Assembly (NCBI RefSeq): GCF_009905375.1
Contig: NC_133650.1
Location: 298,901,957 to 298,965,956, forward strand
Direction: 5' to 3'
DNA from: Apium graveolens
Lineage: Eukaryota; Streptophyta; Magnoliopsida; Apiales; Apiaceae
Length of the DNA stretch: 64,000 nt
Shown here in pieces: positions 33,479 to 43,589 of this stretch (its first letter is position 1; every line of letters begins with the position of its first letter). The notes below the pieces were generated by a model. That model made no database searches and was not told the origin of the DNA. It saw only the letters and a list, made by a program, of their open reading frames with translations. Both the position numbers and the translations under genes were made by a program.

Positions 33479-36400
33479 ATGGCACCAGTCGTGAAGATTA
33501 TGTCTCAATCTGGGTTCATCTATGAAAAGAACAATTTCATAGCTTTGGTAGAAAAGAATGAAGCCCACTCAGACTATCACAAAATGATGGACTTCATCAA
33601 AAACTGTAAACTTAGCTATGCAATGCTGGAAGCCCCAACAATTTTCTGTGAAGTAGTTGAGGAGATTTGGACAACTGCTGAGTTCAACTCCATGGATATG
33701 ACTATCTCCTTCACTCTCAAAGGTAAAACTCACTGTATTAACTGTGATGATTTACAAGCATGTTTTAAATTGCCTGAGAACAATGCCATGACACCACACA
33801 CTGATAGTGATGTATCCAGCATGTTAGATTCCATAGGTTATTCTCTTAACTCTGCTAATTTAGGGAGTATTAGAAGAAAAGGCCTTAGGAAAGAATGGAG
33901 TTTCCTTGGGGATGCTTTTATAAAGGTTTTCTCTGGGAAAATTAGTAATTTTGATGCCATAACTTCATCTCTGGTTAATATGCTCTATATGCTTGTTTCT
34001 GATAGGTATTTTAACTTTAGCAACTATGTGATGCTAGAATTAGGTACTAGATTAGGTAACAAAGCTAATAGACCTAATAACATCTATTATGCTAGATTCT
34101 TTATGTTATTGGCTAACCATGTTGCTGAAGGTTTAGTCATAATCAATGAGAATAATAAACTCAAGTGCTGGGCACAAGAGAAAAGAGTTCTTGCAGACTT
34201 GATGAGAATGGATCTTAACAGCAGTGTGTCATTGGTATATTTACCAATCATGAATGCACCTCAGGTAGGTGAGGTAATTGCTTCTACAACTCCTACTTCT
34301 TCCAACCCCTCTATTTCTTTATCTTCTAGTGTGGCCATGAAATCTGTGATGCCCCAACAGATTTCTACCAAGGTCACCAAAACTAAACTTTCAAAATCAA
34401 AGACAAAGAAATCCACCTCTGTTGTTTCTCAAAAGACAACAGTTGTAACACCAACTATTAACCCTGAGGTGAGTGAACAGGGTGTGAGTGGTGAGGGGAG
34501 GGGTGAACATCAAAGAAACCCCCAGGATAAGGAAGGAAAGTTGAGTGCTTCCCAAGCTAGCCAAGCCACAGTTTCTCAAAAAGCTGTGGTGGTTGAAAAG
34601 GTATCTAGCACATCCCTAGTAGCATCCTCCCAAAAGGATGTTACTATTGAAAATAGTTCCAAACCAGGAACACAGAACAAACGAGGGAGGGACACTAAAG
34701 CCAAACACTCACCAACAAAAGCCTTTATTAGAAGAAAGAAGGCTAGAACCCAATCTTCTACACAGGGTGCACACACTGCACAGATACATCCATCTGTATC
34801 TATGCCTTCTCAAACTCAGTTTGATGTGACTCCAATAAATGTGGAGTCACAGCCCCATTCTCTCACAATAATCACACATCAATCACCAAACACTTCATCA
34901 CCATCTCTGGATGTGGATATGTTATTCCCATCAATTCCTGATTCTCCCTCTTTACAACTCAGGGAGAAGCCCCACTCAAATACAGGTGATCATCATCTCT
35001 TGGATGATTTGTTGGATCACCCGCAAATTCTTTCAGATATAATTGAAGGATCTGTGTCACCACATCTCAAATCAATCTACACAGATTCAACAGTTATATC
35101 ACTTTCAATTTCAACTTCTTTTCCTTCTTCAACGGATATCACTCATCCGTTGACAAGTGGTTGTTCTTCAACGGATAAGCTTAACAGCAGTTATCCGTTG
35201 ATAACATCAGTTTCACCTTCAACGGATATTCCACATCCGTTGACAGTCTCTACACAAATAACTGAATTAATCCCAAGTGTAGAAGACATGAATACTGTGC
35301 AATCACTCTTAGGATTGAGGGAAGGGAGTGACAATTTGAGTGAGAGGCTGGGTTGCTCCCAGGCAAAAGGAGAGATTGAGAGCTCAAAAATGCATGCTAT
35401 TTCTTCCAGCATGGCAAAAGTAAGTGAGTGGAGTACCACCTTAGTAGGTGAAGGTGAGGGAGTGAGTTGTGTGAGCCAGGGGGAGCCCCTGATGCAAGAA
35501 CATAGAGAAAAAGAGAGAAAAGCAGGTACAGTAGATACAAGGGTGGAACCAGCCATTGCTAATGAGTCAATGATTGTGGATGATGCTGAAAAGGAAAGAC
35601 AATTTCAGCAACATTACAAAGCTGTAATTGATAACATTTCCTTGGATGCTGACACTTTTACTCATCCTGTGACAGCCTATCAACTGTTGGCTGCTCAGGG
35701 CAATGAGAAAGCAGAAAGGTCACTACATCTAGTGCACACAACAGAATCTCTTCAAAGGGATAAAGCTGCCATTAACAAAATGCCTTCTACAGCTGGTGAG
35801 CCATCTGAGGAATTTGGAGCAAATTCTGATGATGATGACTCTATTTCTTTTGATGGAAGCATGAACTTAGGGGGAGATGAAGGCCCTAGTTCAATTCCAA
35901 ATCTACCTGAATGGGCCTTGACTAAGGAGTACAGATCAGGGGAATTCAATGTCTCTTTAGTCAAACAAATCAACACTATTCAACAGGCCATTCAGAATAC
36001 TTCACATGCAAGTATCAAGGCTATCCTTCAAGCTCACATGGACTCACTGCATCTCATGAAGCTGCAGCAAGTGAAGCAGAATCTGAGTATGGATGATCTC
36101 AGGAAGGATATTGCTGACTTGAAAACCTATACTTCAGAAAAATTGGATTCAGTCATGCCCTATGGTACATTGCAGGACTTGGTTTTGAGATTGAAGAAAG
36201 AATCTGTTACTGAAAAACGGTTGGCCAAGTTAGAAGACAGAGTTCAAGTTATTGAAAATTCTGTGGCCACCATTCTTCACAATCAACAATCTCAAACCAG
36301 TCTCCTAATGCAGCTGGCAAAAGCACAAGGCTTGACCCCTCTCCTTGATGATAACAAAAAGGGGGAGAGTAAAAGGGAAGGGGAAGGAGAGCCATCTACA

Positions 36401-37984
36401 AAAGTCAACATATCTAAAGTGCTAGTTCCTGCCATCACTACTTCTCCAATCATTCAAATCAAGGGCAAGCCTGATGGAATTGATTTGATTCAGCTAGCAG
36501 CAGCTGAAATTCAAGTGAAAGAGCAAAGGAGGAGAATTGATGAAAGGTTGCAACTGTTGTTTGGTTCTACACAAGACAAATCAACATCTGTGAAATACAG
36601 CATAAAAATTGAACCAATCAACATGGAGCTCATGCCAGTAGGGAGTCATAAGGATGGAGAAGCTTCTTCCAAAGAACTACAAGCTATAATTCTCAAGCCC
36701 AATGAAAGATCCAATAAGGACTCAACAAAGAATCCTTTAAAAGAAGTGGACTTTCCTCCTCCAAAAGCTGATGAGAACAAGATTTTAGGCAGAAGTATTG
36801 CTTATCTCAAAAAGACCATGGTTGAGACTGTAAGGAGAAATAGAGCTATTATCATTAGAGAGGGAAAGAGCATATGTGTGATGCAAGGACATCCCAAATT
36901 CTCAATAGCCAAGAAGGAAGAAGACAAGCAATTAAAGGCTGACAAAAGAGCACAAGCAAAGCTTGAACAACAGCTAAAGTCAAGTCTAGTTGAAAAAGAA
37001 AAAGGGATTGAAGTCAGGGGTGAAGACAAGACTACAAACCTAGATGAGGTTTTAGGGAGTATATTTGGTGAGAGTGTGGAAGAAAGAGAGGAATGGCAGA
37101 AGGGAAACAGAAGAAAGGCCAAGGCACATAGAAGGAGTGGAGATAACACTGAAGTAACCAAATCTATATCTAAACCACTACCTTCCATACCTGAACCCCT
37201 TGTTGCTGATCCCACAATAAACATCCATGGTAAACCAATCATTCCAAAAGAGGAACCTATTGATTGGGACACTATCAAATTGCCTACCTTTCTAACCACT
37301 CTTCCACTACCAAAGAAACAGAAAAGAAAACCAAAATCTACACCTCTAATAACCTCTAAGAAATTCACTCAAAAACAAAAACCTAAGCCTAAGTCACCCA
37401 TTTCTAAAGATGATTATGTTCACATCTGTGACATAAAAGAAATTTCAGACATTGAACTCTATCTGGATGAGCTGGAGGATGTAAGGGGAATAGCTGCCTA
37501 TAGACAGTTACCAGAGAGATTAGTGTTCAGATATAAAGGAGCTGGGGAAAGAACATGGCCTCTCCACAGGATTCTGGATGAAGGCTACACTACCTTGATT
37601 AGAGTCTATTCAGCTATACAAAAGGATTCTGGCTTTACCAGAACTGCCAAGACTGAAATTCTCAACAAGATAGCCAATATAAGGAAAACTTGGAGGGAGC
37701 CCAATGCTTTACCCAGGACTTTACTCATTCAAGAAAGGGAAATGAAAATTCTCAAATCACCTCATTGGTTGATGGAATTTAGAGATGATAAAGGAGTCAG
37801 AAGATTTTTCAGACTTGAAGACCAACTCAAGATTGCCAGCAATGAAACTCTCAAAGAAATGCAATCTAAGTTGGATGTCAGTGTTGAAGATGAAGCTGAA
37901 TTCTTCAGACAACTCCAACTCCAAATTGAGGAAAATGACAAAAGGCTAGGAAAGAAAACCAGGGAACAAAGAAGAAAAAGATGA
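33479..37984 (+). CDS. CopC third ORF (1501 aa), env-like by position, function unknown
   Basis: The ATG at 33479 gives MAPVVKIMSQSGFIYEKNNF, conserved in CopD and CopF; the frame is open 33 codons further upstream but that part is not conserved. Residues about 1-240 form a conserved globular block (YHKMMDFIKNCKLSYAMLEA, RYFNFSNYVMLELG, YYARFFMLLANHV) recalling plant transposon-protein domains. Then comes a Ser/Thr/Lys-rich low-complexity linker. Three inverted word pairs lie at about 551-589, followed by an acidic segment, a coiled-coil-like region (about 850-990) and charged Lys/Glu repeats. A conserved C-terminal block (about 1311-1490, with LYLDELEDVRGIAAYRQLPE and LMEFRDDKGVRRFFRLED) ends in a basic tail. 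No signal peptide, transmembrane segment or furin-like site is visible, so an envelope role is not supported by what I see. It is fully open over 4.5 kb, which argues for selection or very recent insertion. Confidence 0.85.
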   Translation: MAPVVKIMSQSGFIYEKNNFIALVEKNEAHSDYHKMMDFIKNCKLSYAMLEAPTIFCEVVEEIWTTAEFNSMDMTISFTLKGKTHCINCDDLQACFKLPENNAMTPHTDSDVSSMLDSIGYSLNSANLGSIRRKGLRKEWSFLGDAFIKVFSGKISNFDAITSSLVNMLYMLVSDRYFNFSNYVMLELGTRLGNKANRPNNIYYARFFMLLANHVAEGLVIINENNKLKCWAQEKRVLADLMRMDLNSSVSLVYLPIMNAPQVGEVIASTTPTSSNPSISLSSSVAMKSVMPQQISTKVTKTKLSKSKTKKSTSVVSQKTTVVTPTINPEVSEQGVSGEGRGEHQRNPQDKEGKLSASQASQATVSQKAVVVEKVSSTSLVASSQKDVTIENSSKPGTQNKRGRDTKAKHSPTKAFIRRKKARTQSSTQGAHTAQIHPSVSMPSQTQFDVTPINVESQPHSLTIITHQSPNTSSPSLDVDMLFPSIPDSPSLQLREKPHSNTGDHHLLDDLLDHPQILSDIIEGSVSPHLKSIYTDSTVISLSISTSFPSSTDITHPLTSGCSSTDKLNSSYPLITSVSPSTDIPHPLTVSTQITELIPSVEDMNTVQSLLGLREGSDNLSERLGCSQAKGEIESSKMHAISSSMAKVSEWSTTLVGEGEGVSCVSQGEPLMQEHREKERKAGTVDTRVEPAIANESMIVDDAEKERQFQQHYKAVIDNISLDADTFTHPVTAYQLLAAQGNEKAERSLHLVHTTESLQRDKAAINKMPSTAGEPSEEFGANSDDDDSISFDGSMNLGGDEGPSSIPNLPEWALTKEYRSGEFNVSLVKQINTIQQAIQNTSHASIKAILQAHMDSLHLMKLQQVKQNLSMDDLRKDIADLKTYTSEKLDSVMPYGTLQDLVLRLKKESVTEKRLAKLEDRVQVIENSVATILHNQQSQTSLLMQLAKAQGLTPLLDDNKKGESKREGEGEPSTKVNISKVLVPAITTSPIIQIKGKPDGIDLIQLAAAEIQVKEQRRRIDERLQLLFGSTQDKSTSVKYSIKIEPINMELMPVGSHKDGEASSKELQAIILKPNERSNKDSTKNPLKEVDFPPPKADENKILGRSIAYLKKTMVETVRRNRAIIIREGKSICVMQGHPKFSIAKKEEDKQLKADKRAQAKLEQQLKSSLVEKEKGIEVRGEDKTTNLDEVLGSIFGESVEEREEWQKGNRRKAKAHRRSGDNTEVTKSISKPLPSIPEPLVADPTINIHGKPIIPKEEPIDWDTIKLPTFLTTLPLPKKQKRKPKSTPLITSKKFTQKQKPKPKSPISKDDYVHICDIKEISDIELYLDELEDVRGIAAYRQLPERLVFRYKGAGERTWPLHRILDEGYTTLIRVYSAIQKDSGFTRTAKTEILNKIANIRKTWREPNALPRTLLIQEREMKILKSPHWLMEFRDDKGVRRFFRLEDQLKIASNETLKEMQSKLDVSVEDEAEFFRQLQLQIEENDKRLGKKTREQRRKR

Positions 37985-38158
37985 TTTGCTCAGACTAAAG
38001 GAGTGTCCTTGGAAACACTGTAAATCTTCAATTATCTCCTAGTACATACACTTTTGCAGCATTTTTAAATTTCTACTTAGTTTCAATTCATATATCTGTT
38101 AAGTGTTTTGTTATCATCAAGTTAACCCTGAATTTATGCCTACAATTCTTATAGACAT

Positions 38159-38172
38159 AAATAGGGGGAGAT
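38159..38172 (+). other. Polypurine tract of CopC
   Basis: AAATAGGGGGAGAT lies immediately before the 3' LTR. Confidence 0.92.
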
Positions 38173-39251
38173 TGTTAGGAATGTATGTGCATTAGTTTGA
38201 TGATATGTTTAACAAAATACTTAAGTAGAAATTTAGTGTCTGTAGCCTCAACGGATAAGACCACTTTGGCTATCCGTTGATGGTGTAGCTTTACTTAGAA
38301 ATAAGTCTAGTGTTGTAGCATATTTCAGTCTCTGTATTTAAAATGTAATTCTTGGAAGTTGAGAGAAACTATGAGTCATGTTGACTACTAGATGATATGC
38401 AGATAGGAAGGCCAATTGTAAATACTTCATGCCTTGTAATTTTGTATAAGTGAAGTGGTATCAACGGATGACTTAAAGACCTTTAACGGATGAGAAGCTA
38501 AGCTTCAACGGATGTCTCTAAAGCTTCAACGGATAAAGTCATCAACGGATAACATCCTTCAACGGATGAGTGCATCAACGGATGAAAGCTTCAACGGATA
38601 ACATCCTTCAACGGATGAGTGCATCAACGGATGAAAGCTTCAACGGATGTTCTGATGATTAGCCGTTGATAAGGGGTAGTTGTACCTACAGACAGAGGCA
38701 CATGGGTTGATAGAGACAACTGAGATGTGGTAGCCGAATTTCAGGAACAACAGAAAAAGCAGCCGTTCTTCTCTAGTACAAAGATGCAATAGTCAACAAA
38801 GTACTGGAGTGAACAGGAAAAGAAGCAAGTGAAGATGTTATTTTATTACTGTATTTTATATTGTTCTTCACTTGTACACTTGGTAATATATAAACCAAGT
38901 AGAAGCTAGTAATTAGATGAGAGATTTTCCAGAGCTGTTTAGAAAAATATTGAGAGAAAATCCATCTAGTTTGTACTAGGATGCAGCTGTGATCAACATT
39001 GTTTAATCACAGATTTTCTAAAATACCATCTCTGGTGGAACAACAAATCCACCAGAAAAGTTTTTAAGGTCTGTTGTGTTCTTTACATTTGTGCTTGAAT
39101 ATATATCTGTCTGTATTAGCTTAAAGCAATTCACACACTTGTTCTTCTTGAACACACAACTTTCATAAACTGCTCAAAACTTGAAAAAATTTTGAGATTT
39201 ACATTCAACCCCCCTTCTGTAAATCTCATTGTTAGTCCACTAGGAATAACA
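38173..39251 (+). repeat. 3' LTR of CopC (1079 bp)
   Basis: Near-identical to the 5' LTR and followed by the AGTAT duplication (39252-39256). The word array lies at about 38461-38648, with one word altered to TTAACGGAT. The TATA box copy is at 38887. Confidence 0.95.
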
Positions 39252-40408
39252 AGTATCCACCCATATACTCCTTTGTCAGTGGAGTATCATCTAAAATTTT
39301 AAAATTTTAATTTTATTTTTTAAAAATATTTTATTAAAAAAATTAAAAGTGATACTCCACTGGGAAAGGAGTATCAAGACTGATACTCCACTGGTAAAGG
39401 AGTATCCGGACTGATACTCCACTGACAGAGGAGTATCTGCCATGATACTCTACTGACAAAGGAGTATCATCCTGATACTCCATTGAAATTGGCGTATTAT
39501 CCTGATACTCCAGTATCGGTGGAGTATCTAGTGGGTATTTTGGGCACCTTTTTCCAGAATGGGTATTTTGGGCAAAAGGACATCTAAAAAGAGGTATTTT
39601 GGTCATTTTTTCGTATATGTCTATGACCATTAATTTCGGATTTTTCTGAAGATATTTTCCGGACATCAGATTTTCTCTTCGGGTTGATCAGAATTTATTT
39701 TGGGTAACGATTTCAAAATCCCTCCTTTGTACTTGTGTATATTATAGCATGTTAGTGTTGATATATTTATTTCATAATTTTTAGAAGTTTTTGTAGAAGT
39801 CATTTTTGACCGAGTTATTCATTTCTGGAGTGTTTATACGCTTAAATATAAATTATTGTGTTGATTGTTGTTGGTTGTGTCGATATGATATCGACTGGCA
39901 GTCCGAGAAATAGAGGAGGTGTTGTCTGATTTCCAAGAAAATATTATTTTTAGTTCTGAAGATTATTATTTTTATTATTATTCGAAAATAAATCCAAATT
40001 ATTTAATTAATGAATTTTAATTGATTATTTAATTCGAGTTAATTATTTCTTATGATTTAAAAATTCCGAAGAATAGTTTCGAACTTTAAAATATTATTTT
40101 AAATTATTTTCAAGGCTCGATAAATATTATTAAATAACTTATTCTTATTTTATTCGTATTAAATAAACTGTTCATCCGTTTATTACGGAACGCGTACAGA
40201 CTCAGAAAAATATTCCGCTTTCATTAAAAATACTTTCGAGACCAAAATCCTTTTGTTTCGAAAGGTCGCTTGTTTTACGAATCATTCTATGTCGATTTTT
40301 TGATCGATAAATTATATTTTTGACCCGATTTCTGTTTTAAACATACCGAGTCAAACCTTTTGACGAACCGAGACATGTGTGATATGAATTATGTGATATG
40401 CGAGTTAT

Positions 40409-41104
40409 GTGTTTAAGTGTTATGTGAATTACGTGCATACATGAGTCAAATGTTTTGTGCTTGACTGCTTCCTTATGTGCGGGTTATCGTATGGGTAGAC
40501 GATAGGATTTTGACGCGTAGTTCGTCGAGTAATTCTCGTTTAGACGATTAAAGTTATATCTTTTAATTATAGATGCGGATCGTTCGAGTGAGCAGGACAA
40601 GACGTTGGATAAAGAATGAGATAGAATGGTATTGGGTATCTGGCTTCTAACAATCGTAGGAGCAGCATATCAGTGAAGTGTTGAAAAGAAAGACAGAGAT
40701 GTTTTGAGACAAAATGACAGAATTGATGCGTCTTTGCGCGTCAAAATGACAAAATGACAGAATTGATGCGTCTTTGTGTTTAAGTGTTATGTGAATTACG
40801 TGCATACATGAGTCAAATGTTTTGTGCTTGACTGTTTCCTTATGTGCGGGTTATCGTATGGGTAGACGATAGGATTTTGACGCGTAGTTCGTCGAGTAAT
40901 TCTCGTTTAGACGATTAAAGTTATATCTTTTAATTATAGATGCGGATCGTTCGAGTGAGCAGGACAAGACGTTGGATAAAGAATGAGATAGAATGGTATT
41001 GGGTATTTGGCTTCTAACAATCGTAGGAGCAGCATATCAGTGAAGTGTTGAAAAGAAAGACAGAGATGTTTTGAGACAAAATGACAGAATTGATGCGTCT
41101 TTGC
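40409..41104 (+). repeat. 367-bp tandem duplication inside the TekJ 3' LTR
   Basis: GTTTAAGTGTTATGTG starts at 40411 and again at 40778, and the following 320 bp are almost identical (for example GGGTAGACGATAGGATTTTG in both). A short AAAATGACA repeat lies at the joint. It looks recent, as very few differences are seen. Confidence 0.88.
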
Positions 41105-42822
41105 GAGTGTGACTAACTACTAAATCCCAAAGGCAAGTACCCCTGACTTCACTTATCGTTCAAGTGACATTTATTTTGAATCATATTATGCAAGTATCCC
41201 TATCATCACTTATCGTTCAAGTGATATTTATTTTAAATCTTCTTATGCAAGTATTGCTTTCCCTATTCTCAGTTCGGAATAAATAAATGTTTTACATATC
41301 GCAGAATTAAATGATTCTATTTATGCAAGTATTCTTCTGTTATTATATGTTCAGAATAGCTAAGTGATTTTACTTATCAAATTACTGGATTTATAAATGT
41401 TTTGGATTTTGAGAAAGATGATTTTGTTGCGAGTATTCCTGCCCAAGTGAATGGGGGAATAAATTTATTTAGGATGTCGAATGATTCGGCTCCTTTATTT
41501 AAGATTGGAATGGTTACTGGTTACTGGTTACAACGTAGGTGATCGAGATATCGGTCCAGCTGTAATATCTTTAAGGCTAGTTATGCCTTTTCTGGCGCCC
41601 TATAGGTACCGTATGTCTTCGGAAAACGGGTAGTACCTATATTTACGGTATGGCTGCGGGATACCGGTGTTGTTTCGCGACTGATCATCGGGAACAACAT
41701 GAAATGTTGTTGGTTCCAATCTAAATTGATATTTAAATTTCTTTATTATTTTGATAATCATATAATAAATGATTTATCAACTGATTCTGTTTTGGATTAA
41801 AAGTACTGATTCTGTTTTGGATTAAAAGTGAATTGCGGTTTTAATTCAGATTCTGATTTATGCTGATACTTACGTTGTTGTTAAATATCAAAGGTGGTAT
41901 TAGTATAGATGATTGATGTTGACTTCAGTATGGGTGTTGTGAGCATCAAAGTTCGTATTGATATCTAATTTGATACGACAACAAAGTAACTATTAATTTG
42001 AAGAGTTCGGTTTTGAGTAAAGTTTATGATTCAATCTATAATCATTGCTTCTTGTTGTTATGGTTTACGATATTTCCGTAAACACTGTTTTATGAGTTTT
42101 ATTCTCGTTAAGATTCAAAGTATTGCTGAAGCATTTTGCTCAAAAATATCAAAATGGTTTTGAATACAATTAAGGAATCAATTATGGGGTTCCTCAACTA
42201 AAATTTTATGGTTCAACAATTATGATTTTAAATATTTTGCGCTATTGTAGATGTCAGTTTTATATTAAAATGACCCGATATTTACTATAATGAACTTGAT
42301 GAGCATTTCTTCCGCTCACGCCTCTCCTTGATTAAAGAGTGGTGGGGCCAGAAGCCGGAAGCCAAACGTACGCCTGTTTTAAATTTAACCTCCAGTGAGG
42401 ATTAGCTTGCACTGTTTAGCTGCGTAATTCAAGGAAGCAAAGAAGAAGCTTTTGGAAAGTGGTTGGTCCAGGATTGCGAATTAGTGTAAGTTCTTTTATG
42501 TAAAGTTGTTTATATTATATTATATTATAATTGTATTATTTTATAGTTGGGCCTAGTATGCTTCATTTCGAAGTTATACTAGTGGGTTTAGTTTGGAGTT
42601 GGAATTTATCGAAAAGAATTTTAAAAGAAAGTGAAAAATTTATTGATGGAATTTGGAATTCTTGTTTCTAGAACTGTAACCTTAAAAGATCTTGGATTAG
42701 TTTGGGGTCATTTATGATAAATATCTTCTGTTGGCATTTAATTATTGATTAAACAGGTTGATTTGGATTGAGGTTTCATAGTGACGACCAAATCTTCTGA
42801 CCTCGAATTTGGGGGCGTTACA

Positions 42823-43589
42823 ATCACCAAGGCTTAAGCAAACTTTTCAATAGTTGAATAATTCAACTCAACCCCATGTAGAATCACATAATATACAGGT
42901 TTCTGGACTTTAAGTTCCTCCTTAACAAATACTGCGCTCAAGGCATTTTCTGAAACAGCCAAATATAATTACAAAGTTTCATTAAGAATTGGTTGGCCAA
43001 CAGCAGTGCTTGAATCATGTATTTCTTTAAATCCTCAAATGCCTCTTGGCTTTCATCAGTCATGCAAAATCTTTCACTTTCTTCAAAGCCTTGAAGAAGG
43101 GAAAACACTTGTCCCCAAACTAAGAGATGAATCGACCCAAAGATGCAACTCTTCCAATGAGTTTTTGAAGATCCTTTATGAAACGTGGAGGTCCCATGTC
43201 TAAGATGGCATTTATCTTGTCCGGGTTGGCCTCAATTCCCCTTTTGGAAAGCATCAATCCTAAAAAATTTCCAGATCCAACTCTAAAAGTATACTTTGCA
43301 GGGTTTAACATCATTGTGTGGTATCTCAGGACCTCAAAAGCTTCCCTCAAATAAGATATATGACCAGTATTTACAAGACTCTTTACTCACATGTCATCTA
43401 CATATACTTCCATAATTTTCCCAATAAGGTCTTTAAAGATCTTATTTACCAACCTTTGATAGGTAACTCCTGCATTCTTGAGACCAAATGCCATAACAAG
43501 ATAACAAAAAATACCAAAGTCAGTGACGAATGATACCTTTGGGATGTCATCCTTATCCATCTTGATCTGATTATAACCGCTAACCCCAT
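42823..43589 (-). pseudogene. TatH pol, second part: RT active site and start of RNase H
   Basis: On the minus strand it continues the reverse transcriptase cut by CopD: GYNQIKMDKDDIPKVSFVTD, MAFGLKNAGVTYQRLVNKIF, then YVDDM (catalytic Asp pair) followed at once by a TGA stop. The same frame continues (REAFEVLRYHTMMLNPAKYT, FLGLMLSKRGIEANPDKINA) to about 43120. The last 300 bp decay into frameshifted RNase H-like sequence (PFFKALKKVKDFA, then KPVYY-like). At 42823 it is cut by TekJ. Integrase is missing. Confidence 0.82.

Larger units (their letters stand above)
26029..39251 (+). mobile_element. CopC: complete SIRE-like Ty1/copia element, 13.2 kb
   Basis: It is flanked by AGTAT (26024-26028 and 39252-39256). 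It has 1079-bp LTRs at both ends with about four differences by eye, a primer site, open gag, open pol, a spacer, an open third ORF and a polypurine tract. It is inserted in a GATACTCC/GGAGTATC unit of MITE-M. This is the youngest and only apparently intact element in the window. CopA is a close relative. Confidence 0.95.
25861..39612. mobile_element. MITE-M: Mutator-like foldback element, split by CopC
   Basis: The left part is 25861-26028 and the right part 39257-39612, together about 524 bp. The ends are inverted repeats: left GGGTGAAAAACCAAAATAAC, and right (reverse complement) GAAAAAATGACCAAAATACC, followed by CCCAAAATACCC in both arms. Both ends are flanked by GTATATGTC (25852-25860 and 39613-39621), a 9-bp duplication typical of Mutator-like elements. 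The interior is built of short inverted units of GATACTCC and GGAGTATC. There is no transposase, so it is non-autonomous. Confidence 0.82.
21834..42822 (+). mobile_element. TekJ: long-LTR Ty3/gypsy deletion derivative with nested insertions
   Basis: Plus-strand order: a 5'-truncated LTR (21834-23025), initiator-Met primer site, 1.25 kb of internal DNA, polypurine tract, then a full 3' LTR (24299-42822) expanded by MITE-M and CopC. The two LTR ends are nearly collinear over about 1.2 kb (21835-23025 against 41590-42822). LTR length near 4.8 kb without insertions and the primer site suggest the Tekay/Del chromovirus group, but no coding domain survives to confirm this. It was inserted in TatH pol; TatH resumes at 42823. 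Confidence 0.78.
24299..42822 (+). repeat. 3' LTR of TekJ, split by MITE-M and CopC
   Basis: The LTR starts TGTGATATCCCATA at 24299, runs to 25860, and resumes at 39622 after MITE-M. It ends GGGGGCGTTACA at 42822. Without insertions it is about 4.76 kb. It holds no coding capacity. The segment around 40039-40140 matches the reverse complement of TekE (about 45940-46050), so both LTRs belong to one family. It includes a 367-bp tandem duplication (about 40409-41104) and an extra 50-bp block near 42319-42371 absent from the 5' LTR. Confidence 0.78.

Noticed and set aside
33479..37984. Retroviral envelope protein
   Set aside because: No signal peptide, membrane anchor, cleavage site or cysteine pattern visible; kept as an ORF of unknown function.
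39343..39666. Minus-strand open frame rich in repeated EYQDDTP-like peptides
   Set aside because: Translation of the GATACTCC units of MITE-M, crossing its terminal repeat and duplication; not a gene.
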